A DNA stretch of 64,000 nucleotides from an uncultured Bacteroidia bacterium (GCA_902800965.1 CADCGK010000005.1:206670-270669), one strand, 5' to 3'; positions 41,293 to 49,634 are shown, numbered from the stretch's first letter. Program-made: numbers and translations. The notes: generated from the letters alone by a model not told the origin.

Positions 41293-43575
41293 ATGAACGA
41301 CATCAGCACATCAGGACCAATCCAGGAACAGTTTATCTTGCCTTCCGAGATAAATACTACCTTCGAACCTTTGGAGAGCCGGGGCTTCAACCAGCTGGCG
41401 AAGGTGCAACGGCAGGGGAGATGGTTCCTGTTGAAAGGTCTGAAGTTTGAATTCAGACAACAGCCTGTCTATCTCGAGCTGCTGAAAAAAGAGTATGCCT
41501 TGATGGTGCAGCTCGACCATCCCAACATCGTGAAGGCTTACGCCAAGGAGGTGAACGAGAAGATCGGTCCCTGTATCGTGATGGAATACATTGATGGCGT
41601 TACCCTCGACCGTTTTCTTGAAAGCAAACCTTCCAAGGAAGCCCGTCGCAAGGTGGTCGATCAATTGATGGACGCCTTGTCTTATATCCACAGCAAGCAG
41701 ATCATCCATCGTGACCTCAAGCCAAGCAATATCTTGGTTACCCGTAACGGCAATAATGTAAAGATCATCGACTTCGGACTCTCCGATGCTGATGACTACG
41801 CCATCTTCAAACAAGCCGCTGGCACTTTGAAGTACATGGCGCCCGAGCAGTTGGAACAAGGTCGAAAGATCGACAGCCGAACCGACCTCTATGCTTTCGG
41901 ATTGTTGCTGAGAAAGCTGTATCCTAACCGTTACCGCCACATAGCTAAGAAATGCACTCGTGAAGACCCTGCGAGGCGCTATCCCGACATGGAGGCGGTG
42001 CGCAAAGCCTTGGAACGCCAGGATCAAGCCCGGAGGTCGTTGCCCATCGTGACGACGCTGGCACTCGCGGCGTTGTGTGTGTTGCAGGTGGTGCGACGTC
42101 CCGCTGCTACCCCAGAGGCGCCTGAGCCCCTGATCACCGTCATGACGGTCGATGAAAAAAATTACTTGGATGAAGCCTCGTGGTATATGGCCCAATTAAT
42201 AGAGCCGATTCTCCAAGAAGCCAAACAAGGCAACGAGTATCGGGAGGTGCTGTTGGCAAGATTGTCGAAAACCATCTGGGAGATGAAGGAACTGCGCAAT
42301 ACGATGAGTTTGCTTTATTCGGGCAATGCTCAGAAAAAGACGACTTTTGATGTGACTCATCTTCAAACCGTGGAGTACTATCACAGAAATGCTTCTAATG
42401 TCATCAATGACCACTGCAGGTCGTACAAAGAGGATTATCAAAAGCATCGGATTGACCAGGCCGCCTACGATAGCTTGGAATGGCTTGTCGCTGCCGAGGT
42501 GGTCACCTTGCCGGTCACAGGCGTTACGGCCACCACCGCCACTGGGGTCATCGATGTGGTTGGAAAGAGCTATTGTGGCGGGATGGAGATGGGACTGTGC
42601 TGGGGGATGCTGCATGCTCCTACCGTCAATGGACAACATGCCTGCTGTGATCATTTGGGCGACAGCATCGTCCTCAGCGGACTGATTCCTGATGCCACCT
42701 ATTTCGCCAGGGCCTATCTTTCGGGCAGTGCCGGCATCGTTTACGGCAACGAGGTCACCTTCAACACCCTGTCTTCCAAAACCAAGATGCAGTTGCCCGA
42801 AGGTGCGTTGCCCGGGCTGTTCTCGGTGGGTGAGGGCAAACAAGTGTATTTCTCGAAAGGCAACCTTCAGTATCGGGCCACGACGCGAACCTGGCGTTTC
42901 GCGGAGCATCAGTACGATATCATCGGAAAGGACAACAACAAGATCTCGGAGACTTACGATGGCTGGATCGACTTGTTCGGTTGGGGCACCAGCGGCTATG
43001 ACCATGGTGCGGTGAACTGGCAGCCTTGGAGCGGCAACAAGGACACGCAAAGCAACGCGTTGCATCGTGCCTACGGCGAGGCTTCGTGCGACCTTTCTGA
43101 CCATTCGGGCAAGGCCGATTGGGGCTACAACGCCATTTCGAACGGTGGCAACCAGGAGCACCAATGGCACACGATGAGCAGGGATGAATGGGCGTATCTG
43201 CTATATGTGCGCAACACTGCCTCGGGTGTTCGTTTTGCCAATGCAACGGTCAACGGCAGGCGCGGTACGGTGGTGTTGCCCGACCATTGGAAGACCTCCT
43301 GCTATCAGCTGAATTATGTCAATGACGCGGGGAGTGATTTCAAGAGCAACAACATCTCGTTGTCCGACTGGCAGCGTGTGTTGGAGCCTTCGGGGGCGGT
43401 GTTTCTGCCCATGGCGGGAGCGCGCACCATCGACGGGGTTTATGAGGATCTTCCCACCTATCAGACTTCGACTGCCGCCAGCGATTGCGCCTATATCGTA
43501 CAACATTGCTGTATAGATGCCGGAGCGCATCGTGGCGACGGCTTTGCGGTGCGGTTGGTGCGGGAGGTGGAGTAG
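41293..43575 (+). CDS. Membrane Ser/Thr protein kinase B with extracytoplasmic FNIII-like and FISUMP-like domains
   Basis: 760 residues. Kinase domain (about 25-245): WFLLKGLK, HRDLKPSNILVTRNGNN, IIDFGLSD and KYMAPEQ, all intact. One membrane helix follows (LPIVTTLALAALCVLQVV, about 250-270). Outside are a helical segment, an FNIII-like domain (about 400-490, LPVTGVTATTATGVIDVVG) and a FISUMP-like domain (about 500-760, with QVYFSKGNLQYRATTRTWRF and DEWAYLLYVRNTASGVRF) usually found in surface lipoproteins. A transmembrane receptor kinase sensing an envelope signal is the natural reading. It is paralogous to kinase A, which lacks the outer domains. Confidence 0.88.
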   Translation: MNDISTSGPIQEQFILPSEINTTFEPLESRGFNQLAKVQRQGRWFLLKGLKFEFRQQPVYLELLKKEYALMVQLDHPNIVKAYAKEVNEKIGPCIVMEYIDGVTLDRFLESKPSKEARRKVVDQLMDALSYIHSKQIIHRDLKPSNILVTRNGNNVKIIDFGLSDADDYAIFKQAAGTLKYMAPEQLEQGRKIDSRTDLYAFGLLLRKLYPNRYRHIAKKCTREDPARRYPDMEAVRKALERQDQARRSLPIVTTLALAALCVLQVVRRPAATPEAPEPLITVMTVDEKNYLDEASWYMAQLIEPILQEAKQGNEYREVLLARLSKTIWEMKELRNTMSLLYSGNAQKKTTFDVTHLQTVEYYHRNASNVINDHCRSYKEDYQKHRIDQAAYDSLEWLVAAEVVTLPVTGVTATTATGVIDVVGKSYCGGMEMGLCWGMLHAPTVNGQHACCDHLGDSIVLSGLIPDATYFARAYLSGSAGIVYGNEVTFNTLSSKTKMQLPEGALPGLFSVGEGKQVYFSKGNLQYRATTRTWRFAEHQYDIIGKDNNKISETYDGWIDLFGWGTSGYDHGAVNWQPWSGNKDTQSNALHRAYGEASCDLSDHSGKADWGYNAISNGGNQEHQWHTMSRDEWAYLLYVRNTASGVRFANATVNGRRGTVVLPDHWKTSCYQLNYVNDAGSDFKSNNISLSDWQRVLEPSGAVFLPMAGARTIDGVYEDLPTYQTSTAASDCAYIVQHCCIDAGAHRGDGFAVRLVREVE

Positions 43576-43585
43576 GTGAAAGGCC

Positions 43586-44524
43586 TTATAACCCGATACG
43601 TTGAAATCTGTTGCGAAGCAAGTCGAGATAGCTTTGTTTGAAATCCTCGGAAAGGAAAGACTGGGCAATCATCGACTCCCATGCGGGCAGGCATTTCTTG
43701 AAATGTGTCACCAGCTTATCGATTACTTTTTCTGGTATGTTGGCTTTGGTTGCCGCTATTTTAAAGTCATTCAAAGTGATGCGGCTTTTTTTCCCGTTGA
43801 GCGTCAGTGCCAGCTCTTCCTTGTCTTTCGGGTTTACTATGGCCGCGTTCAGCAAGTCGTATGCGGGCGAAAGTCCATAATGTCCAGGTTTGTTGGAAAG
43901 CAACGAGAAGTTTTTCAGATGCATGTCATTGTTGCCCGTAAGCCAAGAGAAGATTACTGATTCATAAAAGTTCACCAGGTCAAGTTGTGGCGTTGAGGAA
44001 TACATGGCGATGGCCTTGGCGATTTGCTCGTAGGAACTTCGGTATTTATATTCGGTTTGGCGTTCCGTGAGTTGGCAGAAATCCTCCATGGCAAGTTTGT
44101 TTCCCTGTGCATCCCGATCCATTCGCTTGGTGAGGTATCCCAAGCTGTCGTCAGCGAGTCGGATAAGGCTGTGCTGTGCAGTTTTGATTCCCGCAATTTC
44201 AGCTAAATGCATGGTGAGATCTTCGATTTCGGGTAGTTGGGGAAAGTCATCGGTTTGTGGCTTGAAGATATAGGCGCCCCATAATCCTACGATGGTCAGG
44301 CGTCGGGTTCCCTCGTGTTGTTGGAGGTTTAGTGACAACTTGGGCTGGACGCCGGTCAGCGTTGTCTGTGAGCGGATGATGTGTTCGGCCAAACGGTCCA
44401 TGTCGGCGCGGGTATATTCCATGACGGGGGGGGCGGGCACGCCGAAGAATTTCTTCGAGCAGGTGGCGTGGAAATCCCGTTCGTTCTCGTCGAGTTCACG
44501 ATAACAATATAAGCATTTACTCAT
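43586..44524 (-). CDS. hipT: HipA-like kinase toxin (HipT-type)
   Basis: 312 residues from the ATG at 44524. It begins with a Cys motif typical of short HipA proteins (CLYCYRELDENERDFHATC). The HipA kinase core follows: gly-rich loop LTGVQPKLSLNL, GAYIFKPQ, catalytic GNNDMHLKNFSL and metal-binding SPAYDLLNA. The N-terminal subdomain is supplied by the separate gene upstream, which makes this a HipT. Such kinases phosphorylate aminoacyl-tRNA synthetases; the target here is unknown. The start overlaps the end of hipS by 8 bp. Confidence 0.87.
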   Translation of the reverse strand: MSKCLYCYRELDENERDFHATCSKKFFGVPAPPVMEYTRADMDRLAEHIIRSQTTLTGVQPKLSLNLQQHEGTRRLTIVGLWGAYIFKPQTDDFPQLPEIEDLTMHLAEIAGIKTAQHSLIRLADDSLGYLTKRMDRDAQGNKLAMEDFCQLTERQTEYKYRSSYEQIAKAIAMYSSTPQLDLVNFYESVIFSWLTGNNDMHLKNFSLLSNKPGHYGLSPAYDLLNAAIVNPKDKEELALTLNGKKSRITLNDFKIAATKANIPEKVIDKLVTHFKKCLPAWESMIAQSFLSEDFKQSYLDLLRNRFQRIGL

Positions 44525-44849
44525 GGCTTGATGCTTCGAAGGGTACGACACTTACTGCACCGATACAGTCTTTGCAGCATAGGAGAAGAAGCGACATCCG
44601 GTCGAGGATGCTGATGTCGGTGTTTCGGATGGCCACGTCGAGGAGCCATCCTTCAGGAATCAGCCCGTCGAAAAAGGGAAACAGCACCTTGCTATAATAA
44701 GGCTTTGCTGAAAGGGGGAGTGTCAGGCTGACGGGTTTGGCGAGGGACGATGATAGGTAGCTCTCGTCATAATGAAACACATAGCCGTCGTCAGACTCGG
44801 TCAACAATCCGGCCAAGAGGTTCTTGTAGTAAATTGTGGCGGCTCTCAT
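44517..44849 (-). CDS. hipS: HipA N-terminal-domain protein (HipS-type)
   Basis: 110 residues equal to the N-terminal subdomain of HipA: AATIYYKNLLAGLLTESDDG, PVSLTLPLSAKPY, FPFFDGLIPEGWLLDVA. In tripartite HipBST systems this small protein is the antitoxin that blocks HipT. Overlaps hipT by 8 bp and hipB by 4 bp, consistent with balanced co-translation. Confidence 0.85.
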   Translation of the reverse strand: MRAATIYYKNLLAGLLTESDDGYVFHYDESYLSSSLAKPVSLTLPLSAKPYYSKVLFPFFDGLIPEGWLLDVAIRNTDISILDRMSLLLLCCKDCIGAVSVVPFEASSHE

Positions 44850-45058
44850 GATTCATGGTGTTTGGGTGTGGGTCTCATTTCATAGTTGAAAAGGTTGAGC
44901 ACCTGGTTAACTTTGTCGAGCCTCACGGTGGGTTTGCCTTGCTCCATCTCGCGGACGAAGTTGAGTCCGACGCCCGACTTGAGCGCCAATTGTTCTTGCG
45001 TCATTTTGTACTGTTTCCGCAGCTGTTTGACGGTTTCAGTCAGCAGTGTTTTCTTCAT
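44846..45058 (-). CDS. hipB: HipB-like XRE repressor
   Basis: 70 residues, one helix-turn-helix domain: QLRKQYKMTQEQLALKSGVG, LNFVREMEQGKPTVRLDKVN, QVLNLFNYEMRP. First gene of the hipBST operon, where it represses its own promoter and augments antitoxin action. The promoter TATCTTTGC is at 45086-45078 (minus strand). Confidence 0.88.
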   Translation of the reverse strand: MKKTLLTETVKQLRKQYKMTQEQLALKSGVGLNFVREMEQGKPTVRLDKVNQVLNLFNYEMRPTPKHHES

Positions 45059-45077
45059 TTTTTATATCCTTTTGGAT

Positions 45078-45118
45078 GCAAAGATAATATTTCTTTTTTA
45101 AATTATATCAGAACTGAT
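45078..45118 (-). promoter_or_regulatory. hipBST promoter and likely HipB operator
   Basis: TATCTTTGC (45086-45078 on the minus strand) with the palindrome ATCAGAACTGAT (45107-45118) about 20 bp upstream, overlapping the -33 position. A HipB binding site is inferred. Confidence 0.55.
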
Positions 45119-45270
45119 GTATTTTTGTTGGAATTTTCATAATTACATCCGATCGAATGTTTTTTTTGCTTTGTTTTATTGCATTCTTGAATCATGTCGA
45201 AGACGAAGCAGGTCGCGCCCGGCTTAATCTCAGCAGTGGGCATGGCTGCTAACAACCCCAATGACACAAG

Positions 45271-45300
45271 TAATCCCAAGTAATCCCAAGTCATCCCATC
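45271..45300. repeat. Short tandem repeat TAATCCCAAG
   Basis: TAATCCCAAG twice followed by a variant TCATCCCATC, in the 430-bp gap between hipB and the circuit B operon. Apart from this repeat and operator B2, that gap shows nothing coding. Confidence 0.7.
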
Positions 45301-45349
45301 AAATGCTTCACTTGAGCAAACAACTCACTAAAAATCAATAAGAAACAAA

Positions 45350-45366
45350 AAGGACCAACAAGGTCC
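45350..45366 (+). promoter_or_regulatory. Predicted operator B2 (circuit B operon)
   Basis: AAGGACC-AAC-AAGGTCC. The first base is exactly 40 nt from the weak -7 element TTTATTTG (45390-45397). A 19-bp stretch (45345-45363) is identical to the regulator B site at 41247-41229. It predicts control of the operon by regulator B. Confidence 0.6.
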
Positions 45367-45454
45367 AGTGGATAAAGGTTTTTTTTTAATTTATTTGTAA
45401 ACAAAAAACAATTGGACAATAAGTCAAATATTTAGCGAAATCAAGACATCAAAA

Positions 45455-45481
45455 AGTTGCGCCCGACACGAATCTAGGGAT
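45455..45481 (+). promoter_or_regulatory. Conserved leader box, copy 1
   Basis: Starts AGTTGCG, core CCCGACACGAA, ends AGGGAT. It begins 33 nt before the ATG at 45488. The other copies are at 46566, 47875 and 50175, with identical distance to the ATG. Confidence 0.8.
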
Positions 45482-45487
45482 AAGAAA

Positions 45488-45838
45488 ATGAAGAAAACCT
45501 TACTGACAGTTGCAATGGTGGCTTTTCTGATTGGAGGCGTTTGCCCAACCGCTTCCGCAATGGAAAACAACAAAACGGCGAAGAGCGAAATTATTGCCGG
45601 TGACGATTGGGACAAGATTCTCAATGAGTATGAGAAGTACGTTGACCAGTACATCAAGACCTACAAGAAAGCCATGAGTGGCGATATGAGTGCTTTGAGT
45701 GAATATGTGGAGTTGGCCGAAAAAGCCCAAAAACTCGCTGAAAAACTTGAAAATGCCGAGGAAGAGATGACAGCGGCTCAAGTAAAACGTTACGCCAAGA
45801 TTAATGAAAAATTTGCGAAGGCATTGAAGAATTTGTGA
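45488..45838 (+). CDS. Small exported helical protein (DUF6591-like)
   Basis: 116 residues. Signal peptide MKKTLLTVAMVAFLIGGVCP ending TASA, then DDWDKILNEYEKYVDQYIKT, SGDMSALSEYVELAEKAQKL and EEMTAAQVKRYAKINEKFAK. The mature part is the same domain as the C-terminus of 50208-51440 (DWDEVLDEYEKFVNSYVSF, NVTALAEYAEMLEKAEEF). First gene of the circuit B operon, preceded by a leader box. Function unknown. Confidence 0.82.
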   Translation: MKKTLLTVAMVAFLIGGVCPTASAMENNKTAKSEIIAGDDWDKILNEYEKYVDQYIKTYKKAMSGDMSALSEYVELAEKAQKLAEKLENAEEEMTAAQVKRYAKINEKFAKALKNL

Positions 45839-45870
45839 AAGAATTAAATGAATAGAAAGGAGTAGTAAAT

Positions 45871-46212
45871 ATGGATAATCAACCTTTGACTAACAACCAG
45901 CAACTTGATAAGTTGCCCAATGCCGTAGCCGTGCTTGTCCTTGGTATCTGTTCAATTCTTTTCGGATGTGTACTTGTTGGGTTTGTTTGTGGCATTGTTG
46001 GCTTGGCTCTTTCCAAGACACCAATGAATATGTACCGGCAAAACCCGCAAAGGTACATGAATTATGGTGTACTCAATGCAGGTCGCATCCTTTCCATCAT
46101 CGGTGTGATCTTGGGTGCCATTGCGATTGTGTGGGCTATTATAGCTGGTTTGATCCTCGGCGAGTCTGTTTTCCTCTTTGGGGATTTGTTTGAGGACTTG
46201 CTTGACCTATAA
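45871..46212 (+). CDS. CCC-motif / DUF4190-like membrane protein
   Basis: 113 residues. Two membrane segments, AVAVLVLGICSILFGCVLVG and LSIIGVILGAIAIVWAIIAG, separated by a basic loop (MYRQNPQRYMNYGVLNAGRI). Such small proteins commonly sit next to DUF2752 genes, as here (11 bp downstream). Preceded by AAAGGAG. No leader box. Function unknown. Confidence 0.82.
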   Translation: MDNQPLTNNQQLDKLPNAVAVLVLGICSILFGCVLVGFVCGIVGLALSKTPMNMYRQNPQRYMNYGVLNAGRILSIIGVILGAIAIVWAIIAGLILGESVFLFGDLFEDLLDL

Positions 46213-46223
46213 CACCCCATTAT

Positions 46224-46520
46224 ATGGACGCAATCGCTCATTGGATCTCCAATCATATGTTTCCTTGTTTCTACAAACAAGTGTTTGGTTTTTCGTGCCC
46301 AATGTGTGGGAGCCAAAGGGCGGTTGCTCTTTTGTGTCAAGGTAGAGTTTGGGAAAGTCTTAGGATGTTTCCTCCATTGGCACCTTTGGCCATAACCCTG
46401 CTGGTGCTAGTTCTGAGACCGTTTGTTCCCCACATGGGGAAAAGGGTAATCCATGTTACACTCATCGTTGATGCAATTGCTTTGGCTTTTAACATGGTGT
46501 ACCAAAATGTAGTTGGATAA
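46224..46520 (+). CDS. DUF2752 membrane protein
   Basis: 98 residues. The family signature is GFSCPMCGSQRAVALLCQG, with hydrophobic segments LAPLAITLLVLVLRPF and HVTLIVDAIALAFNM. DUF2752 proteins are small inner-membrane proteins with a CPxCGxxR motif; function unknown. Co-transcribed with the CCC-motif gene upstream. Confidence 0.88.
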   Translation: MDAIAHWISNHMFPCFYKQVFGFSCPMCGSQRAVALLCQGRVWESLRMFPPLAPLAITLLVLVLRPFVPHMGKRVIHVTLIVDAIALAFNMVYQNVVG

Positions 46521-46565
46521 CAATAAGAAAAAACGTAATTAACGAATTCATATTTGATCAGTAAA

Positions 46566-46592
46566 AGTTGCGCCCGACACGAATTTAGGGAT
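46566..46592 (+). promoter_or_regulatory. Conserved leader box, copy 2
   Basis: AGTTGCG, CCCGACACGAA, AGGGAT in the same order and spacing as copy 1; 33 nt from its first base to the ATG at 46599. Sequence upstream of AGTTG is unrelated to the other copies. Confidence 0.8.
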
Positions 46593-46598
46593 TGAAAA

Positions 46599-47081
46599 AT
46601 GAAAAAATCAGTTTTAATCATGTTGGCCGTCGTTTCGATGGCATTGGTCTCCTGCGGAGGAGGAAAAGATGTAAAAAAAGATGTAAAAGATGAAGGTTTG
46701 AAACCTGCCGACCCTGTAATCACTTACGGATCTATAGATTATAATTCCAAAACAGATGTTAGAGACTGCATAAATGTGAAAAACGTTGTTATAAGAGAAA
46801 ATGGAATGTATGAAGTTTCAATCACCGCTCAAGTCGAGTTGTTAAAAGAACCGTCTGAGCCGATTAAAGAAATACGTTCAGGAGTTGAGCTTCTTGATAA
46901 AAACGGTGCGAGGATCTGTGGCATCAGTAATCTTGCGTTTTTTTTCGAGGGTTTAGAAAAAGTTGGAGATGTCTCGAGCGAGTCTTGTACACTTGATACA
47001 GATATGCTTGCCTCAAAAGTAATAGAAGAAGCTAAATTCTATAGAATTATCAATGTTTATGGGCTAAAAAAATCAAAATGA
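46599..47081 (+). CDS. Lipoprotein of unknown function
   Basis: 160 residues. Lipoprotein signal MKKSVLIMLAVVSMALVSCG, a Lys-rich linker, then a single beta-rich domain (ENGMYEVSITAQVELLKEP, EIRSGVELLDKNGARICGIS). The N-terminus is very like that of 50208-51440, and both have a leader box. The central domain (RDCINVKNVVIRENG) resembles periplasmic immunoglobulin-like folds only loosely. Confidence 0.78.
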   Translation: MKKSVLIMLAVVSMALVSCGGGKDVKKDVKDEGLKPADPVITYGSIDYNSKTDVRDCINVKNVVIRENGMYEVSITAQVELLKEPSEPIKEIRSGVELLDKNGARICGISNLAFFFEGLEKVGDVSSESCTLDTDMLASKVIEEAKFYRIINVYGLKKSK

Positions 47082-47097
47082 CTAAATATTAATCGCT

Positions 47098-47817
47098 ATG
47101 GCTAAAATGAAGAGAAATGGAGTCTCTTCCCTCCACCAATCATGCCCTCCTAATCCTTGGATAAACGTAACTTGGGCAAACACGGTAGCTACCTGCGACA
47201 AGGGTGTCATCACACCTGCTTATTGCTCCGCAAAGGGCATTGACATCGGAACCTTGCCAGAGCCATACTCTGGAATCCTCAATAGTCGTATAGTATTCCT
47301 CAACCTCAACCCTGGCCCTGCTGACAAGTGTTTTCACGGATATGCCGACTTCCTAATAGCCACCCAAAACACCTTAAATCATGCAGCAACAGAGCCAACC
47401 CTGTGGGATACGCCGCTCATCAAAAATGGCAAATTGCATGATGGTTGCACGTGGTGGCAGGACAGAACCAAAGAATTGAGAGAAGCTATTTGTCCCAAAG
47501 CCTTGAACGTGTTTAGGCTTGAGTTTTTCCCTTATCACACAAATATAGCTTTTAACTTTCCGAATCTGCCTTCCAACGCATACCGCAATTACTTGCTTTG
47601 CCAAGCGATGAAGGAAGGTAAATTGATTGTGGTTTTAAGGGGAAAGACACGTTGGTTTGGCATTAGTGACAAATGCTGCGATGGTGAAAAGGTTGGAGAG
47701 AAGTTGGCAAGTTACCCAAATCTTATCATCCATAGAAATCCGAGAAGCGTGTACCTCACATCGAAAAATTTCGATACTGCCGATTGGAAAAGAATTGTCG
47801 ATACACTAAAATACTAG
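47098..47817 (+). CDS. Hypothetical cytoplasmic protein, possibly uracil-DNA-glycosylase-like fold
   Basis: 239 residues without a signal peptide, odd among exported neighbours. Motifs: RIVFLNLNPGPADKCFHGY, RLEFFPYH, LIVVLRGKTRWFG and HRNPRSVYLT. The NPG after a hydrophobic strand and the late R-P-S motif recall the uracil-DNA glycosylase superfamily, but the match is weak and no catalytic residue can be named. It follows the boxed lipoprotein gene by 16 bp and is closed by a hairpin terminator. Confidence 0.65.
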   Translation: MAKMKRNGVSSLHQSCPPNPWINVTWANTVATCDKGVITPAYCSAKGIDIGTLPEPYSGILNSRIVFLNLNPGPADKCFHGYADFLIATQNTLNHAATEPTLWDTPLIKNGKLHDGCTWWQDRTKELREAICPKALNVFRLEFFPYHTNIAFNFPNLPSNAYRNYLLCQAMKEGKLIVVLRGKTRWFGISDKCCDGEKVGEKLASYPNLIIHRNPRSVYLTSKNFDTADWKRIVDTLKY

Positions 47818-47830
47818 TATTACGAAAGTT

Positions 47831-47863
47831 CCCCGACACTCATGTCGGGAGTCGGGGATTTTC
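47831..47863 (+). terminator. Intrinsic terminator inside the circuit B cluster
   Basis: CCCCGAC (47831-47837) pairs with GTCGGGG (47851-47857), with an alternative inner pairing, followed by ATTTTC. It separates the 46.6 kb cassette from the next boxed gene. Confidence 0.75.
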
Positions 47864-47874
47864 ATAAACCTAAC

Positions 47875-47901
47875 AGTTGCGCCCGACACGAATTTAGGGA
47901 T
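47875..47901 (+). promoter_or_regulatory. Conserved leader box, copy 3
   Basis: AGTTGCG, CCCGACACGAA, AGGGAT. First base 33 nt before the ATG at 47908 and 12 nt after the terminator, so transcription of this gene must start close to or within the box, or read through. Confidence 0.8.
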
Positions 47902-47907
47902 AGGAAA

Positions 47908-49623
47908 ATGAGAAAAACAATTATAGCATTGTTATTGTCCGCGGTTGCGATTCCCCAACTGTCAATGGCCAAGGAAAGAACAATCAAGGTGGGGAAAACG
48001 GTAGTCTATACCGGCGAGGTCGCCGACAAGAAAAACCCATCGGGAATAGGCTGTATTGTGTTCAATAACCAACCCAAAAAAGCAACAGAAGCGGATACCA
48101 TAAGAGGTCGCTTTGAATCCCTAGGCAATGATTTTGTGATTTCTGATGCGAAAGCTACCTTTGCCAATGGTGCAAAATTCAGCGGAATGGCCTCCGTTTT
48201 AATGGAGACTCTATCTGATAAACCTGTTGTTGAACAAATTACTTGTACGCTAATCGGCTGTCTTGAATGGCCGGGCAAGCCTGTGATGACGGGAGAATTT
48301 CATGTGTGTCGAAAAACAGATTGTGGCTCCAATATTTTTGAACTGAAACTTGAGCCTTTTGACACAAAGGATGTTAATACAATGATATATCGTCATGGAT
48401 CGTTCAAAGGCATCATCCAAGATGGATCTGTTCCCATGGGGAAAGGAGTGCTTAGTATTATTGCAAACAATCACTTCGAAGAGGGGAAGGTCTTGGATGT
48501 CATAGAGGGTGTCTTTAATGGACAAAATGTCACTGAAGCAACATTGAGTTTCAACTCTGGCTATAAGTTCTATGGAGATTTAAGTTATGATGTTTCAGAG
48601 AAAGGAACCGATGAGGTTTATGCATACAACCTTAATGGTTTGTTGATAGATGACAAAGGTCATCAAGTGTTTCGAGATACGGCCTTTGTTATCTGTCGCC
48701 ATACTGATTTCAATTCGTTGCGTGTAGGTATCGAAGATTTTGAAGGAATCAGTGTGCTGCGTTTTATTGATAAAGAATATGAACCATTCACTGGATGCGA
48801 CACTGTTGAGGTATCAACAAAACTAAATATTTCAGAGAAAAACAAAGGCAAATGGAATAGTACCCTTGCTTATGCGGAAAAAGAGCCGGTGTTTTACTAT
48901 TCCAATGGTGTTGTCGTTACAAAAACTGAGGATGGGGTGTGCGTTGACCGAAAGAATGTTTCTTTTGTGGTAAAAAATAATCGTTTGACGGAATTCCTTA
49001 AGGATTATGAGGAAGGTTTTTTTCATTTCGTTAAAGATGGTCAAAGCCAAATAATATATAAAGATGGTTCAAGATATGAAGGCTCCCTTTCGATAAGTTC
49101 AGCTCGCTACTGCAATTCAATAGAGGATGAGCTTGCCGCCTACATTGACGTTGATCGAATGAACGACTATCGAATTATGTATATCGATGGAACCACGACC
49201 TTTGCGAATGGGAAGAAGGACGTGTGGAAAAAAGGCTACACTGAATACCAGGCCAACAAAATTGCTGGCAATTATGAAGGCCGAGTAAAACTGCTTGAAC
49301 AAACCCTTCGCGAAGAAGCCAAGGCGGCCGACATGGCTTGGGAAGAGGCGCGACCCTTGTTTGAAAAGGATTATGCTAAACGTTATGTTGACGCTCTTTA
49401 CGGATACCGTTTGATAGAAGGGATGCCACTATCCATGTTCAAGCGAGTCAAAGAAATGGGGCTGCCGTATTATGATATGATAGGGCCATTTTCCACGAAT
49501 CATGGACCGTTCAACCAATATGTGATTACCATTTGGAACCGCCAAACGGCTGATATGGAATATCAAAAGGTTATCAAATTTGACATTTTCAATAGGCTTT
49601 ATTCAATATCAACTAATTTTTAA
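47908..49623 (+). CDS. Large exported protein with MORN-like repeats
   Basis: 571 residues. Signal peptide MRKTIIALLLSAVAIPQLSM, then scattered MORN-like segments (VVYTGEVADKKNPSGIGCIV, GSFKGIIQDGSVPMGKGVL, GSRYEGSLSI) and a helical C-terminal region (LEQTLREEAKAADMAWEEA). Probably periplasmic or surface-exposed. I start it at the ATG behind leader box 3; an open frame from 47842 has no signal peptide. Function unknown. Confidence 0.75.
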   Translation: MRKTIIALLLSAVAIPQLSMAKERTIKVGKTVVYTGEVADKKNPSGIGCIVFNNQPKKATEADTIRGRFESLGNDFVISDAKATFANGAKFSGMASVLMETLSDKPVVEQITCTLIGCLEWPGKPVMTGEFHVCRKTDCGSNIFELKLEPFDTKDVNTMIYRHGSFKGIIQDGSVPMGKGVLSIIANNHFEEGKVLDVIEGVFNGQNVTEATLSFNSGYKFYGDLSYDVSEKGTDEVYAYNLNGLLIDDKGHQVFRDTAFVICRHTDFNSLRVGIEDFEGISVLRFIDKEYEPFTGCDTVEVSTKLNISEKNKGKWNSTLAYAEKEPVFYYSNGVVVTKTEDGVCVDRKNVSFVVKNNRLTEFLKDYEEGFFHFVKDGQSQIIYKDGSRYEGSLSISSARYCNSIEDELAAYIDVDRMNDYRIMYIDGTTTFANGKKDVWKKGYTEYQANKIAGNYEGRVKLLEQTLREEAKAADMAWEEARPLFEKDYAKRYVDALYGYRLIEGMPLSMFKRVKEMGLPYYDMIGPFSTNHGPFNQYVITIWNRQTADMEYQKVIKFDIFNRLYSISTNF

Positions 49624-49634
49624 TAATAACAGCA

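Noticed and set aside
45271..45300. TAATCCCAAG repeat as a further regulator operator
   Set aside because: It does not match the AAGGACC or ATGAACC half-sites and has no -7 element at the 40-nt distance.
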